Source: Brevundimonas naejangsanensis (GTDB taxonomy: Bacteria; Pseudomonadota; Alphaproteobacteria; Caulobacterales; Caulobacteraceae). From it: DNA of 64,000 bases. Shown one piece after another: positions 41,806 through 50,623 of the stretch. The notes beneath the pieces were generated by a model. It had not been told where the DNA came from, ran no database searches, and saw only the letters and a program-made list of their open reading frames with translations. How positions within the stretch are numbered: position 1 is the stretch's first letter; each line of letters begins with the position of its first letter. Where the stretch lies: positions 603,501 through 667,500 of the forward strand of contig NZ_CP015614.1 of NCBI RefSeq assembly GCF_000635915.2, given 5' to 3'. A program made the translations under genes and the position numbers.

Positions 41806-42801
41806 TCACGAGGAGGAGGCCTCAGAGGACCGGCCCCGCGTCTTCCAGAGCGACCACAACACCCCGGCGGCTAGGATGAAGGCTGTGATGGCCAGCGACC
41901 ATTCCGCAGGAAACTTCTCCCAGCCCAAGAGGTCGGCCACAAAAACCTTGCCGCCGATGAACACCAGCAGCACGGCCAGCGCCTGCTTGAGATAGGCGAA
42001 GCGGTGGATGATGGCGGCGAGCGCGAAATAGAGCGCCCGGAGCCCCAGGATGGCGAAGATGTTTGAGGTGTAGACGATGTAGGGGTCAGTGGTGATGGCG
42101 AAAATCGCCGGCACCGAGTCCACAGCGAAGATCACGTCCGCGATCTCGATCATCACCAGCGCCAGGAAAAGCGGCGTGGCCCAGAGGGCCGGGCGTCCGG
42201 TCTTCGGGTGGGGCTCCCGCACGAAGAACCTCTGGCCGTGCAGCTGGTCGGTGATTCTGAGATGCCCGCGCATCCACTTCACCAGCGGATTGGCGCCCAC
42301 GTCGGCATGTCCGTCGCCGGCGAAAAACATCTTGATGCCGGTGAAAATCAGGAAGGCGGCGAAGATGTAGAGCACCCAGCCGTACTGGCTGACCAGGGCC
42401 GCGCCCGCGCCGATCATGATGGCTCTGAGCACGATCACGCCCAGGATGCCCCAGAAAAGCACCCGGTGCTGCAGCGCCCTGGGGATGGCGAAGTAGCCGA
42501 AGATCATGGCGATGACGAAGACGTTGTCCATCGCCAGCGACTTCTCGATCGCGAAGCCTGTCAGGTATTCCATGCCCGACTGGCTGCCCAGCTCCCGCCA
42601 GACCCAGCCGCCGAAAAGGAGCGCGACGGCGATGTACATGCTGGAGAGCAAGAGGCTCTCACGCACGCCGATCTCGTGCTGGTCGCGGTGCAGGACGCCC
42701 AGGTCCAGCACCAGCAGCGCCACGACCACGCCCATGAACGCCAGCCACATCCCGGCCGGCTTGCCCAGCCATTCGGTCAGGAAGAAAGTCATCAGGTCCA
42801 T
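41806..42801 (-). CDS. TerC/Alx-family integral membrane protein
   Basis: 331 residues, about nine helices. Family motifs with acidic residues in membrane segments: LLVLDLGVLHR, EKSLAMDNVFVIAMIFGYF, IEIADVIFAVDSVPAIFAIT and GLRALYFALA. TerC/Alx proteins are linked to manganese export and tellurite or alkaline stress. It stands alone; I looked upstream for a yybP-ykoY manganese riboswitch and did not find one. Confidence 0.92.
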   Translation of the reverse strand: MDLMTFFLTEWLGKPAGMWLAFMGVVVALLVLDLGVLHRDQHEIGVRESLLLSSMYIAVALLFGGWVWRELGSQSGMEYLTGFAIEKSLAMDNVFVIAMIFGYFAIPRALQHRVLFWGILGVIVLRAIMIGAGAALVSQYGWVLYIFAAFLIFTGIKMFFAGDGHADVGANPLVKWMRGHLRITDQLHGQRFFVREPHPKTGRPALWATPLFLALVMIEIADVIFAVDSVPAIFAITTDPYIVYTSNIFAILGLRALYFALAAIIHRFAYLKQALAVLLVFIGGKVFVADLLGWEKFPAEWSLAITAFILAAGVLWSLWKTRGRSSEASSS

Positions 42802-43112
42802 AAGGACACCCCTTGTTCAAGGAGCGACCCCGGCGCGCAATTTGGGGGATCGACCAGAAGGGGGGTAGTCGCGCACCGAGATCACTCGATGCGGTCCGAC
42901 ATCACGTCTGCCATCAGACGTCAGAGGGGCCCGGTCCGCTGATCCATAATTTACCGGGCCCGAACTTTCCCGGCAAGCCGAAACCGATGCGGGGCGGCGG
43001 CGCCCTCGACCGAGAGCGGTCAGGCGCTGGTCTGGCCTGTTCCGCGCCGGGCGTCCTATCAGCCAAGCGAGGCGCCTGGGACCGCCTTTGCGCCGTCCCA
43101 GGCGGAAACCCC
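42802..43112. other. Intergenic region with one hairpin
   Basis: About 310 bases between terC and a receptor, both on the minus strand. A ten-base perfect hairpin (CGCCTGGGAC / GTCCCAGGCG at 43073-43104) lies just past the receptor stop and may be its terminator, but there is no T-tract. No gene seen. Confidence 0.45.
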
Positions 43113-45530
43113 TCAGTAGGTGTAGGTCAGGTCGACGCCCCACATTCTGGGTTCGGTGATGTTCACGAACGGGGTGCCCAAGGTGGTGGCGGTGATGTTG
43201 TTCACGCCGGTCACATACTGGTTGTCGAACAGGTTGTTGACGTAGAAACCGACCTGATAGCGCTCGTCCGCATTGCGCCAGTAGAGACGAACGTCCGTTC
43301 GGTTCTGCGCCTCGGAGGGATCGAACCAGGGGGTCTGAAGGCAAGAACCCTGACCCGTGGACGTCTTGTTGCAGCGACCTTCGCCACGATAGGCGTGGAT
43401 CAGCTGCATGTCGAGCGAGCCGGCGCCGCCGAGGTCGCGCCGATAGGAGGCGCCCGCCGCTGCGGACCACAGGGGCTCGCCGGTCGGCTGGCCGGCCAGA
43501 TCGCCGTCGTCGGTCATTTTTCGCTTGTAGGTGGCGTCGATGTACTGGGCGTTGGCGAACAGGTTCAGGCCGTCCAGAGGCTGCACGTCCAGTTGCATGT
43601 CGAGGCCCCAGGCGGTGTCGTCGCTGGTCTCGACCAGATACTGCGGCACATTGGACCCCGCCGGCGTGACCAGCCGGATCGATTGCTTGCCGTCGTAGTC
43701 ATACTGGAAGGCCGAGATGTTGACGCGGGCGTTGGGGCCCAGGCTGCTCTTCAGCCCGATCTCGAAATTCTGCACGTCTTCATTGTCGAAGCGCGAGGCG
43801 ACCTCGACGCTGTTGAAGCCCCCGGCCTTATAACCCTTGGCGTAGGAGAAGAAGACCATGGCGTTGTCGGTCAGGTGATAGTCCGCGACGAAGCGCGGGC
43901 TGAGGTCGGACCAGGAGTCGGACAGCTTGCAGGCCACGCCTTCCTGGACCGTGACGCCGTTGTCGCACTGGACCCCCGCCAGGCCAGACAGGTCGAAGAC
44001 GAAGTCGGAATACAGATAGCCCAGCGCCGGCCCCATGTAGGTATCCAGCACGAAGTTCACCGTGGGGTCGTTGAGCACGGCGTCCAGTCCGGGCGCGACG
44101 CGCGGGCCGTTCAGCCACTGGAACGTCTTCTTGTCGCGGGTATAGCGCAGGCCGAACGTCAGGTTCAGGCGGTCGTTGGCGGCCCAGATGACGTCGGCGA
44201 ACACGGCGGTCGCATCGAAATCGCCCTCGTTGATCATGTCCTCCTGCCAGCTGTGGCCCAGCGTGCTGGCGGGGATTCCGGCCATGCCCAGGATCATGTC
44301 GGCCAGCGAGAACAACGGCTGTCCGGCCGCATTGGTCAGGATGGTGTTGATGCTGTCGGTGGTGGCGTAGGTGTCGCTGCGCTGTTCGGCGTGTTCGCTG
44401 TAGTAGCTGGCGCCGGCGATCCAGTTGAACGCGCCGTGTTCGCCGGCGAAACGGAATTCCTGGTACCAGGACCGGTTCTTTTCGCGGTTGTTGGTGTCGA
44501 AATACAGATCCGGCCGGTTGGTGCCGTCCTCGTCCTCGCGGTTCTCGGTGCTGAAGCGGCGAGCCGAGGTCAGGGAGGTGAAGTCGATGTCGCCGAAGGC
44601 GTGGGTGATCGTCAGCGTGCCCTCGTCCAGGCGACGCGTCTCGTGGTTGTCGATGACGTCGTTGCGGATTCCGGCCTTGAACGGGTTCAGATAGTTTGCC
44701 GGGTTCGACGGAAAGGTCGGCAAACCCGGTGCGGCGGGCAGGGGGGCGACGCCGATCGCCGGGCGGGCGTCCTGATCGATCTCGTCATGGGTCCAGCTGA
44801 GGATCATCTGCGTCTGGGGACCGACATCCCAGCGCAGGGCTGCACGCGCCGCCCAGTTGTCTTCGCGGTCATAGTCCTGGCCGGTGGCCTGATCGATGAG
44901 CCAGCCGTCGCGGCGGTTCACCAGGGCGTTGACCCGCAGGGCCAGGGCGTCGTTGATCGGCAGATTGACCAGACCCTCGAAGCGGCGCTTGTCGTATTCG
45001 CCCAGCCGGACGCCGAGGCGGGCTTCGAATTCGTCGCTGGGCTTGTTGGTGGTGATGGACACGGCGCCGGCGGCGCTGTTGCGGCCGAACAGGGTGCCTT
45101 GCGGCCCTTTCAGCACCTCGATCCGGGCCACGTCGCTGAACGCCAGCAGGCCGGCGCCCGAGCGCGCCGCATAGACGCCGTCGACATAGACGCCCACCGC
45201 CGGGTCGGTGCCGACGCCGAAGTCCGACGTCGAGACCCCGCGAATGCTGTACGTGGCCTGGGTCGGACTGGTGTTCGACACTGAGAGGCCCGGCACGAAG
45301 GCGGAGACGTCGCCCATGTCGTCCGCCGCCAGCGATTCCAGGGTCTTGGCCGTGACGACGCTGACCGTGATCGGGACTTCCTGCAGGCTCTGTTCGCGCC
45401 GTTGCGCGGTGACGACGACGTCATCGAGGGTCGTGGCCTCCTGCGCCGTCGCCAGACCCGGCGCGGCCAGGGCGGCCAGCGCCACGCTCCCCGCCAGCGT
45501 CGCCTTGCGACAGTGTTCCATCTTGATCAT
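43113..45530 (-). CDS. TonB-dependent receptor adjacent to TetR regulator
   Basis: 805-residue outer-membrane receptor. The signal peptide ends GLATAQ; TonB box LDDVVVTAQRREQSLQEVPITV; plug with SIRGVSTSDFGVGTDPAVGVYVDGVY and IEVLKGPQGTLFGRNSAAGAVSI; terminal strand MWGVDLTYTY. The start at 45530 has GGGAGGGG upstream. A near-perfect 21-base palindrome lies 39 bases before the start, and tetR is divergent. The related operator at 50218 suggests co-regulation with the beta-helix/cytochrome operon. Substrate unknown. Confidence 0.93.
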   Translation of the reverse strand: MIKMEHCRKATLAGSVALAALAAPGLATAQEATTLDDVVVTAQRREQSLQEVPITVSVVTAKTLESLAADDMGDVSAFVPGLSVSNTSPTQATYSIRGVSTSDFGVGTDPAVGVYVDGVYAARSGAGLLAFSDVARIEVLKGPQGTLFGRNSAAGAVSITTNKPSDEFEARLGVRLGEYDKRRFEGLVNLPINDALALRVNALVNRRDGWLIDQATGQDYDREDNWAARAALRWDVGPQTQMILSWTHDEIDQDARPAIGVAPLPAAPGLPTFPSNPANYLNPFKAGIRNDVIDNHETRRLDEGTLTITHAFGDIDFTSLTSARRFSTENREDEDGTNRPDLYFDTNNREKNRSWYQEFRFAGEHGAFNWIAGASYYSEHAEQRSDTYATTDSINTILTNAAGQPLFSLADMILGMAGIPASTLGHSWQEDMINEGDFDATAVFADVIWAANDRLNLTFGLRYTRDKKTFQWLNGPRVAPGLDAVLNDPTVNFVLDTYMGPALGYLYSDFVFDLSGLAGVQCDNGVTVQEGVACKLSDSWSDLSPRFVADYHLTDNAMVFFSYAKGYKAGGFNSVEVASRFDNEDVQNFEIGLKSSLGPNARVNISAFQYDYDGKQSIRLVTPAGSNVPQYLVETSDDTAWGLDMQLDVQPLDGLNLFANAQYIDATYKRKMTDDGDLAGQPTGEPLWSAAAGASYRRDLGGAGSLDMQLIHAYRGEGRCNKTSTGQGSCLQTPWFDPSEAQNRTDVRLYWRNADERYQVGFYVNNLFDNQYVTGVNNITATTLGTPFVNITEPRMWGVDLTYTY

Positions 45531-45568
45531 CGCAGCCCCTCCCAAAGCCCCGTTTCTCAAACTTCAAG

Positions 45569-45589
45569 AAACAGAATATTATTCCGTTT
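45569..45589. promoter_or_regulatory. 21-base palindromic operator between the receptor and tetR
   Basis: AAACAGAATA, central T, TATTCCGTTT; nine of ten arm positions pair. It lies 39 bases before the receptor start and 84 bases before tetR, the typical place for a TetR-dimer operator. The GAA-N5-TTC core recurs at 50218-50238. Confidence 0.78.
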
Positions 45590-45672
45590 GACAAGGGGCT
45601 GTGGCTCGATGCGGCGTATGGAAAGGCGTCAAGTCATGTTAGACGGCCTGCAGACTGGAATGGAGGGCGGCA

Positions 45673-46317
45673 GTGACCTCGCGCGCGTCGCAAGAAATCA
45701 TCACCACGCTGGAACGCCGCGCCGCGCCGATGCAGCAACGTGCGCGCGATAGAATCACCCGGGTGCTGGCGGCGACCGAGAAGCTCCTGGCCTCGACTTC
45801 CGTCGATACGATCACCACCAGCGCCATCGCGGCTGAAGCCAATGTGCCGGTCAGCTCGATCTATCGCTACTTCCCGAACGTCTTCGCCATCTACAAGGAG
45901 CTGTTCGAGACCCTGGTGGCGCAACTGCACGCCCGCATCGCCGAGATCATGGAGAACCCTGAGTTCACATCATGGCGCGAGCGCCATCTGCAGGTGATGC
46001 GGACCCTGCGCAAGATGCTGGACGAGGACCCCGCCTATCGCCCCCTGTTCCATCTGATGCTGACGACGCGCGAACTGCGGATCGTCAAGGAACAGGCCAA
46101 CGCCCAGATCGCGGCCTATCTGGCGGCGCGGTGGGAACAGGGGCTGGACGGCTTCCATGGCGACGCGCCCCTGGCCGTCGCCCGCATGGCCACTGAGATT
46201 TTCACCTCGTTTGAAACCCTGACCAGCGGCGAGGCCCAGTCGGAATGGACCGACCGTCTGTTCGCGGAGGCGACCGTGGCGCTGGAGCGTTATCTGTCAG
46301 CCTATCTGCAGGACTGA
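45673..46317 (+). CDS. TetR/AcrR-family transcriptional regulator
   Basis: 214 residues. The N-terminal helix-turn-helix lies at ~28-75 (RITRVLAATEKLLASTSVDTITTSAIAAEANVPVSSIYRYFPNVFAIYKELF, by position). The C-terminal ~130 residues are an all-helical ligand domain. The start is GTG with GGAGGG five bases upstream. It is divergent from the receptor and 15 bases from the end of the convergent aldehyde dehydrogenase. Likely a repressor of the receptor and, from the second operator, of the 50.1-46.3 kb operon. Confidence 0.92.
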   Translation: MTSRASQEIITTLERRAAPMQQRARDRITRVLAATEKLLASTSVDTITTSAIAAEANVPVSSIYRYFPNVFAIYKELFETLVAQLHARIAEIMENPEFTSWRERHLQVMRTLRKMLDEDPAYRPLFHLMLTTRELRIVKEQANAQIAAYLAARWEQGLDGFHGDAPLAVARMATEIFTSFETLTSGEAQSEWTDRLFAEATVALERYLSAYLQD

Positions 46318-46332
46318 TCCGGCCCAGACGGC

Positions 46333-47760
46333 TCAGGCCATGCGTCGGAAAAGCGCCAGCTTGCCCGGGGTGAAGGGCGGATAGCGGATGCTGGCGTCCA
46401 GTGCGAAGCCGCGTTTCAGCACGGCGCGCCGATGGCTGAAGGCCTCGAAACTGTAGCGTCCGTGGTAGGCGCCCATGCCGCTGGCCCCCACGCCCCCGAA
46501 CGGCAGGTTCGGATTGGCCATGAAGATTACAGCATCGTTGATGGTGGCCGAGCCGGATCGCGTGGCGGCGATGATCCGGTCAGCCGTCGCCTTGTTCCGG
46601 GTGAAGGCGTAGAGCGCCAGGGCGGGGGCGCGGGCGTTGATCGCCGCCAGGGGTTCGTCCAGCGTCTGATAGGGCAGCACCGGCAGGATCGGACCGAAGA
46701 TCTCCTCGGCCAGAACCGGCGCATCGGCCGCGACATCCGTCAGGATGGTGGGCGCGACATAGCAGGCGTCGACATCGGCCTGGCCGCCCGTGACGGCGCG
46801 GCCGTCGGCCAGCAGGCTCTGCAGGCGCGCGGCGTGACGCGCGTTGATGATGCGGCCGTAGTCCGCGCTTTGCCGTGGATCGGGGCCGAACATGGCCGTG
46901 ACCGCGCGCTTCAGCTCCTCCAGCAAACGGGCCTCGACCGAGGCGGCGACATAGACGTGATCCGGCGCCACGCAGATCTGGCCGGCGTTCAGGAACCGGC
47001 CCCAGACGATGCGCCGGGCGGCCACCGTCAGATCAGCGGTTTCATCGACGATGCAGGGGTTCTGCCCGCCCAGCTCCAGCACGACCGGGGTCAGATGGCG
47101 GGCGGCGGCCGCCATGACGATCCGACCGACCCGTTCGCCGCCGGTATAGAAGATCAGGTCGAAACGCTGGTCCAACAGGGCTGTCGAGACTGCGGCGTCA
47201 CCCTCGACCACGGCGAAGGCGCGCGGGTCCAGATAGCGCTCCACCAGACGCTTCAGCAGGGCGGAGGACTGGACCGCCATCTCCGAGGGCTTGATGACCG
47301 CGCAGTTGCCCGCCGCGATGGCCCCGACCAGAGGGGCCAGCACCAGCTGGAAGGGATAATTCCACGCCCCGATGATCAGGGTCACGCCGTATGGCGCCGA
47401 CTCGATAAAGCTCTTGCCGGGTTGGATCGCCAGGGGGGTGCGGGTCCGCTGGGGGCGGCTCCAGCGGCCCAGATGCTTGCGCGCGAGGGCCGCCTCGCTG
47501 GAGACGAGGTCGATCTCGGCCGTACAGGCCTCGGCGAACGGCTTGCCCAGATCCGCCTTCAGCGCAGAAGCGATCTCCGCTTCGTTCTCGACCATCATCC
47601 GTTTGAGGGCGGCGAGCTGGGCGCGGCGCCAGGCCAGGTCGCGCGTCAGGCCGCTGTCGAAGGCGGCCCGGAGGCGATCCAGGATCGCGGGGATCTGAGG
47701 GTCAGGGGGCTGAGGGGCAGGGGTCTGGTGCACAGGGGTCTGGGCCGCGTCTAACGACAT
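46333..47760 (-). CDS. Coniferyl-aldehyde-dehydrogenase-like aldehyde dehydrogenase
   Basis: 475-residue membrane-type class 3 aldehyde dehydrogenase. Key blocks: SAPYGVTLIIGAWNYPFQL, TGGERVGRIVMAAAARHLTPVVLELGGQNPCIVDE with catalytic Glu, and WGRFLNAGQICVAPDHVYV with catalytic Cys; FGGVGASGMGAYHGRYSFEAFSH near the end. This group includes CalB (coniferyl aldehyde) and fatty aldehyde dehydrogenases. It overlaps the cytochrome gene by 10 bases and is the third gene of its operon. The aldehyde could come from an alcohol oxidised by the cytochrome partner; inferred. Confidence 0.88.
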   Translation of the reverse strand: MSLDAAQTPVHQTPAPQPPDPQIPAILDRLRAAFDSGLTRDLAWRRAQLAALKRMMVENEAEIASALKADLGKPFAEACTAEIDLVSSEAALARKHLGRWSRPQRTRTPLAIQPGKSFIESAPYGVTLIIGAWNYPFQLVLAPLVGAIAAGNCAVIKPSEMAVQSSALLKRLVERYLDPRAFAVVEGDAAVSTALLDQRFDLIFYTGGERVGRIVMAAAARHLTPVVLELGGQNPCIVDETADLTVAARRIVWGRFLNAGQICVAPDHVYVAASVEARLLEELKRAVTAMFGPDPRQSADYGRIINARHAARLQSLLADGRAVTGGQADVDACYVAPTILTDVAADAPVLAEEIFGPILPVLPYQTLDEPLAAINARAPALALYAFTRNKATADRIIAATRSGSATINDAVIFMANPNLPFGGVGASGMGAYHGRYSFEAFSHRRAVLKRGFALDASIRYPPFTPGKLALFRRMA

Positions 47761-48896
47761 GATCCCTCCAGTGAATCGATCCAGGACCGGATCAGGGCGA
47801 CGCCTTCGTCATGGCGGGTCGAGCGGCCGATCTCGGGCATCATGACGGCCGGATGGGTCGAGTCCATGCGGTAGGCCATGATGGATTCATCCGCCTTGCC
47901 CGGCACGATGTCGAACCGCAGGTTCCCCGTGCCCGCGCCCGCCGCGACGGGCGGTTTGCACAGGCCTGCGGACCCGGACAGCGGCGAGGGCGCATCCAGA
48001 TAGAGCCCCGAGGTGGCGGCGGCTCCCTTGGGGTTGTGGCAATGGCCGCAGTTGACGTCGAGATAGGCCCTGGTGCGGGCCTCGGTCGATGCGGCGGCGT
48101 CTGTCCAGGACACCTGAAGCGGCGCCTGGCCCGGATCGGCGACGCCCTTCAGATAGCCCATGGCGGTCAGGCGGCTCAGCTGGTTCTCCGTCCTGTCCGA
48201 ATAGGCGAAGTCGCGGTTGAGCAGACGGGCCTTGGGGCCGATGGGCTGGATTTCGCGGGTGGCGACATTGGTCGCATGGCAGGCCGAGCACTGGGTCGCA
48301 TTGGGGACGATGTAGGAGAAGGTTTCGTCCTTGCCGTCCGAGCCCGTCATCGTCAGCGGGACCGCGGCGCCGACGCGGTGCAGGACGGCGTCGGTCTGGG
48401 CCTCGTTCCACAGATAGGTCAGGGCGGTCCAGCCCTCGGGCCGGCGGATTAGCAGGCGGGTTTCGATCATGCGAACCTGCTTGAGCTTCAGGCCGTCGCC
48501 ATCATGGAATTGCCTGGGGTCCCCCTGCCGCAGCACGCGGCCCTTGGCGCCGGTCGGGTAGAAGAAGGTCTTGGTGATGACCGTGCCGACCGGGAAGGAC
48601 AGCGCGTCGTCCGGCGTGTAATCGGCCGAAACGCCCGGCGGCATCCAGATGGTCCGCAGCTTCTGCGCATAGTCGGTGAACAGCGGCGTGGTCAGGTCAT
48701 AGGGCGTGACCCGGGCGCCGAGGACCAGAGCCCCGTCCGACGTCTGAACCATGCCCCATTCCCGAAGGGATTTGGGATTGGCGGCCTCGAAATAGGTCGG
48801 CTCCGCCAGAGGCTGGGCCGGGGCCGGAGGCTTGGAGCAGCCTGCTGCTCCGATCAGGAGCAGCAGGCCCAGCGAGAGCAGGCGAAGCGGTTTCAT
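47751..48896 (-). CDS. SO2930-family di-haem c-type cytochrome lipoprotein
   Basis: 381 residues. Lipobox LIGAAGC places the acylated cysteine at 20. Two haem c motifs are visible: CSACH at 203-207 and CGHCH at 283-287. The rest (WMPPGVSADYTPDDALSFPVGTVITKTFFYP, by position ~84-114) matches the TIGR03806-type family that is encoded next to beta-helix proteins in Shewanella and others. It is 8 bases after the beta-helix gene. The biochemical role of the pair is not established, to my knowledge; electron transfer in the periplasm is likely. Confidence 0.88.
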   Translation of the reverse strand: MKPLRLLSLGLLLLIGAAGCSKPPAPAQPLAEPTYFEAANPKSLREWGMVQTSDGALVLGARVTPYDLTTPLFTDYAQKLRTIWMPPGVSADYTPDDALSFPVGTVITKTFFYPTGAKGRVLRQGDPRQFHDGDGLKLKQVRMIETRLLIRRPEGWTALTYLWNEAQTDAVLHRVGAAVPLTMTGSDGKDETFSYIVPNATQCSACHATNVATREIQPIGPKARLLNRDFAYSDRTENQLSRLTAMGYLKGVADPGQAPLQVSWTDAAASTEARTRAYLDVNCGHCHNPKGAAATSGLYLDAPSPLSGSAGLCKPPVAAGAGTGNLRFDIVPGKADESIMAYRMDSTHPAVMMPEIGRSTRHDEGVALIRSWIDSLEGSCR

Positions 48897-48904
48897 GGGC
48901 CGTG

Positions 48905-50143
48905 TCAGGCTTGCGGCAGGACGACCGGCTTGAGCCGGGGCAGGGTGCAGCGATGCGGCGTGATGTCGGTGTTGGGCTTGGCGTATTTGTTGGGCCCGTC
49001 GACGTTCAGGATTCCGGCGTCGCCGTTGTCGATGCAGATCCGCAGTTCAGCGGGCAACTGGCCGTTCACCAGCTTCTTCGGATTGACATAGCCGTCCCAC
49101 AGGATGTCGGGGAAGCGGCCGGTGGGGCCGAATTTGGCGATGCGCAGAGCCTGGAAATCCATGCCGTCCGGCGCATTGCCGCCGCCGCTGAAGCGGTTGT
49201 CCTTGATCAGGATGGCCTCGGGATAGGGGTCGAAGTCCGCGCTCATGGCGCTGTCGGAATAGCCGGCGGAGAACAGGGCCGAGATGATGATGTTGGCCGT
49301 CTTGTTGTCGGCGATCTCATTGTCGAAGATCTCGACCTGATCGTTGGAGTTGACGATCACGCCCGTGCCTGCGGGCACGCTGGCGACCGGGGTGCCGGCG
49401 TGGCCGAAGTTGCGCGTGTTGTTGGCGATGGCGCGGTTGTTGTAGACGCGCGTCCGATAGCCGGCCTGCTGAAGCTGGGGCATGTTGAAGACCAGAATGC
49501 CGCCGGTGTTGTTGGTCGCCAGGTTTTCATAGACGTCGGCGTCGATGCAGTTCTCGATCTCGATGCCGGCCACGTTGAACTCGGCGCGGTTGCGGCGGAC
49601 CACCACATTCTGCGACTGGCCGACATAGATTCCGGCGTCGGAGGCGCCGATCGCCACGCTGTCTTCGATCAGGACATTCTTGGTCTGAACCGGATAGATG
49701 CCGTAGGCGCCGTTTTCCGTCTTGGGGCCCTGAGTCCATTCCGTGCGGATCTTGCGCACGATGATGTTCTCGCCCTTGTTGATCTTGATGGCGTCGCCCT
49801 TGGTGTCCTCGATCGCCAGGTTTTCGATGGTGAAGTTGCTGGCGGTGACCAGCAGCCCCTGGGCGCCGGCCGCCTGGTTGCGGAAGTTCAGGATGGTCTT
49901 GTCCATGCCCTGGCCTCGGATGGTCACGCCGTCGACCACGAGGCTCAGCTCGGTATCGATGGCGAAGACGCCGGCGGGGATCTCGATCACCGCGCCCGGC
50001 TTGGCGTCCATCAACAGCTCCATCAGTTCGTTCTGATAGGTGGTGTTCGCCTTGCTGAGGTCCGTGCCCTTCTCGGCCGGTTTCGACCCGCAGGCGCTCA
50101 GAAACAATATCGCCGCGACCGGCAGCCAGATGCGCATTTTCAT
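48905..50143 (-). CDS. Parallel beta-helix domain lipoprotein (SO2929-like partner of the di-haem cytochrome)
   Basis: 412 residues with a lipoprotein signal (LFLSACG). The body is a right-handed parallel beta-helix with repeated rungs (VTIRGQGMDKTILNFR, NFTIENLAIEDTKGDAIKI, NVLIEDSVAIGASDAGIYVGQSQNVVVRRN). The family (TIGR03805 type) is the known partner of the SO2930-like cytochrome. The start at 50143 has GGAGGGG upstream. It is the first gene of the operon, with a palindrome 75-95 bases upstream. It may be a carbohydrate- or lipid-modifying enzyme or a binding scaffold; no catalytic set is evident to me. Confidence 0.87.
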   Translation of the reverse strand: MKMRIWLPVAAILFLSACGSKPAEKGTDLSKANTTYQNELMELLMDAKPGAVIEIPAGVFAIDTELSLVVDGVTIRGQGMDKTILNFRNQAAGAQGLLVTASNFTIENLAIEDTKGDAIKINKGENIIVRKIRTEWTQGPKTENGAYGIYPVQTKNVLIEDSVAIGASDAGIYVGQSQNVVVRRNRAEFNVAGIEIENCIDADVYENLATNNTGGILVFNMPQLQQAGYRTRVYNNRAIANNTRNFGHAGTPVASVPAGTGVIVNSNDQVEIFDNEIADNKTANIIISALFSAGYSDSAMSADFDPYPEAILIKDNRFSGGGNAPDGMDFQALRIAKFGPTGRFPDILWDGYVNPKKLVNGQLPAELRICIDNGDAGILNVDGPNKYAKPNTDITPHRCTLPRLKPVVLPQA

Positions 50144-50217
50144 GATGTCCCCTCCAGAACGCTCGTGAGTGTTCGCCCAGCCCAAGGCTTTCACAAGCTT
50201 CATTACGCCGCAAGAAG

Positions 50218-50238
50218 AAAATGAAACTGTTTCTGTTT
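50218..50238. promoter_or_regulatory. Second TetR-like operator upstream of the beta-helix operon
   Basis: AAAATGAAAC, central T, GTTTCTGTTT. Aligned to the reverse complement of the 45569 operator, 14 of 21 positions agree, including the GAA-N5-TTC core and the outer AAA/GTTT. GAAACTGTTTC inside it is a perfect 11-base palindrome. It lies in the divergent gap before fadD as well. Confidence 0.6.
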
Positions 50239-50443
50239 TTGGCTACGCTCGACGAATCGTCGGGGTTGTCTCGAGGGCCTTGGTCGCCAAGACCTTCGCT
50301 CCCGCGCCGCAGTTTCGGCTCGGAAAGGCGTTGCTTTACGTAGGAGCAGGCGGCCACGAATGTGATTTTTCCGCGCGCGCCGCCATTGGGTCGCGCATCC
50401 ATATGCAGGGTCGCCTGACCCTTTCATCCAGGGATGAAGCCCT
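50239..50443. other. Divergent promoter region, no gene seen
   Basis: About 200 bases between the palindrome and the thiolase fragment. Nothing gene-like is visible; a promoter for the plus-strand thiolase-fragment/fadD unit should lie here. Confidence 0.4.
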
Positions 50444-50623
50444 ATGCTGACCGCATCCGCACCGCCACGGTTCGCCATGATCGGCGGCGTTCGTATCCCC
50501 TTTTGTCGGTCCAGCGCCGCCTGGGCCGTTGGGGCGAACCGGGCCAGGCTGACCGCCGCCCTGCGCGTCCATTGTCGCGAGGCGGCCGCAGGGCGCCGGT
50601 CGGCGTGGGCGGTCGAGAAATGA
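50444..50623 (+). pseudogene. N-terminal thiolase (acetyl-CoA acetyltransferase) fragment
   Basis: 59 codons beginning MLTASAPPRFAMIGGVRIPF; the RxAxIGGxRIPFCRS pattern and the following LTAAL are the start of FadA/FadI-type thiolases (~400 residues or more). The reading then becomes unrelated and stops, with the TGA overlapping the fadD start (ATGA). About 85 percent of the enzyme, including all catalytic residues, is missing. Most likely an internal deletion fused the thiolase start to fadD; the remnant may now act only as a translated leader coupling ribosomes to fadD. Confidence 0.65.

Noticed and set aside
42802-42990. yybP-ykoY manganese riboswitch upstream of terC
   Set aside because: The conserved loop sequences of the riboswitch are not present; only GC-rich runs were found.
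50434-50619. Upstream extension of fadD to 50434
   Set aside because: The extra 62 residues are Arg-rich and unlike any ligase; the same DNA in another frame encodes the thiolase fragment.
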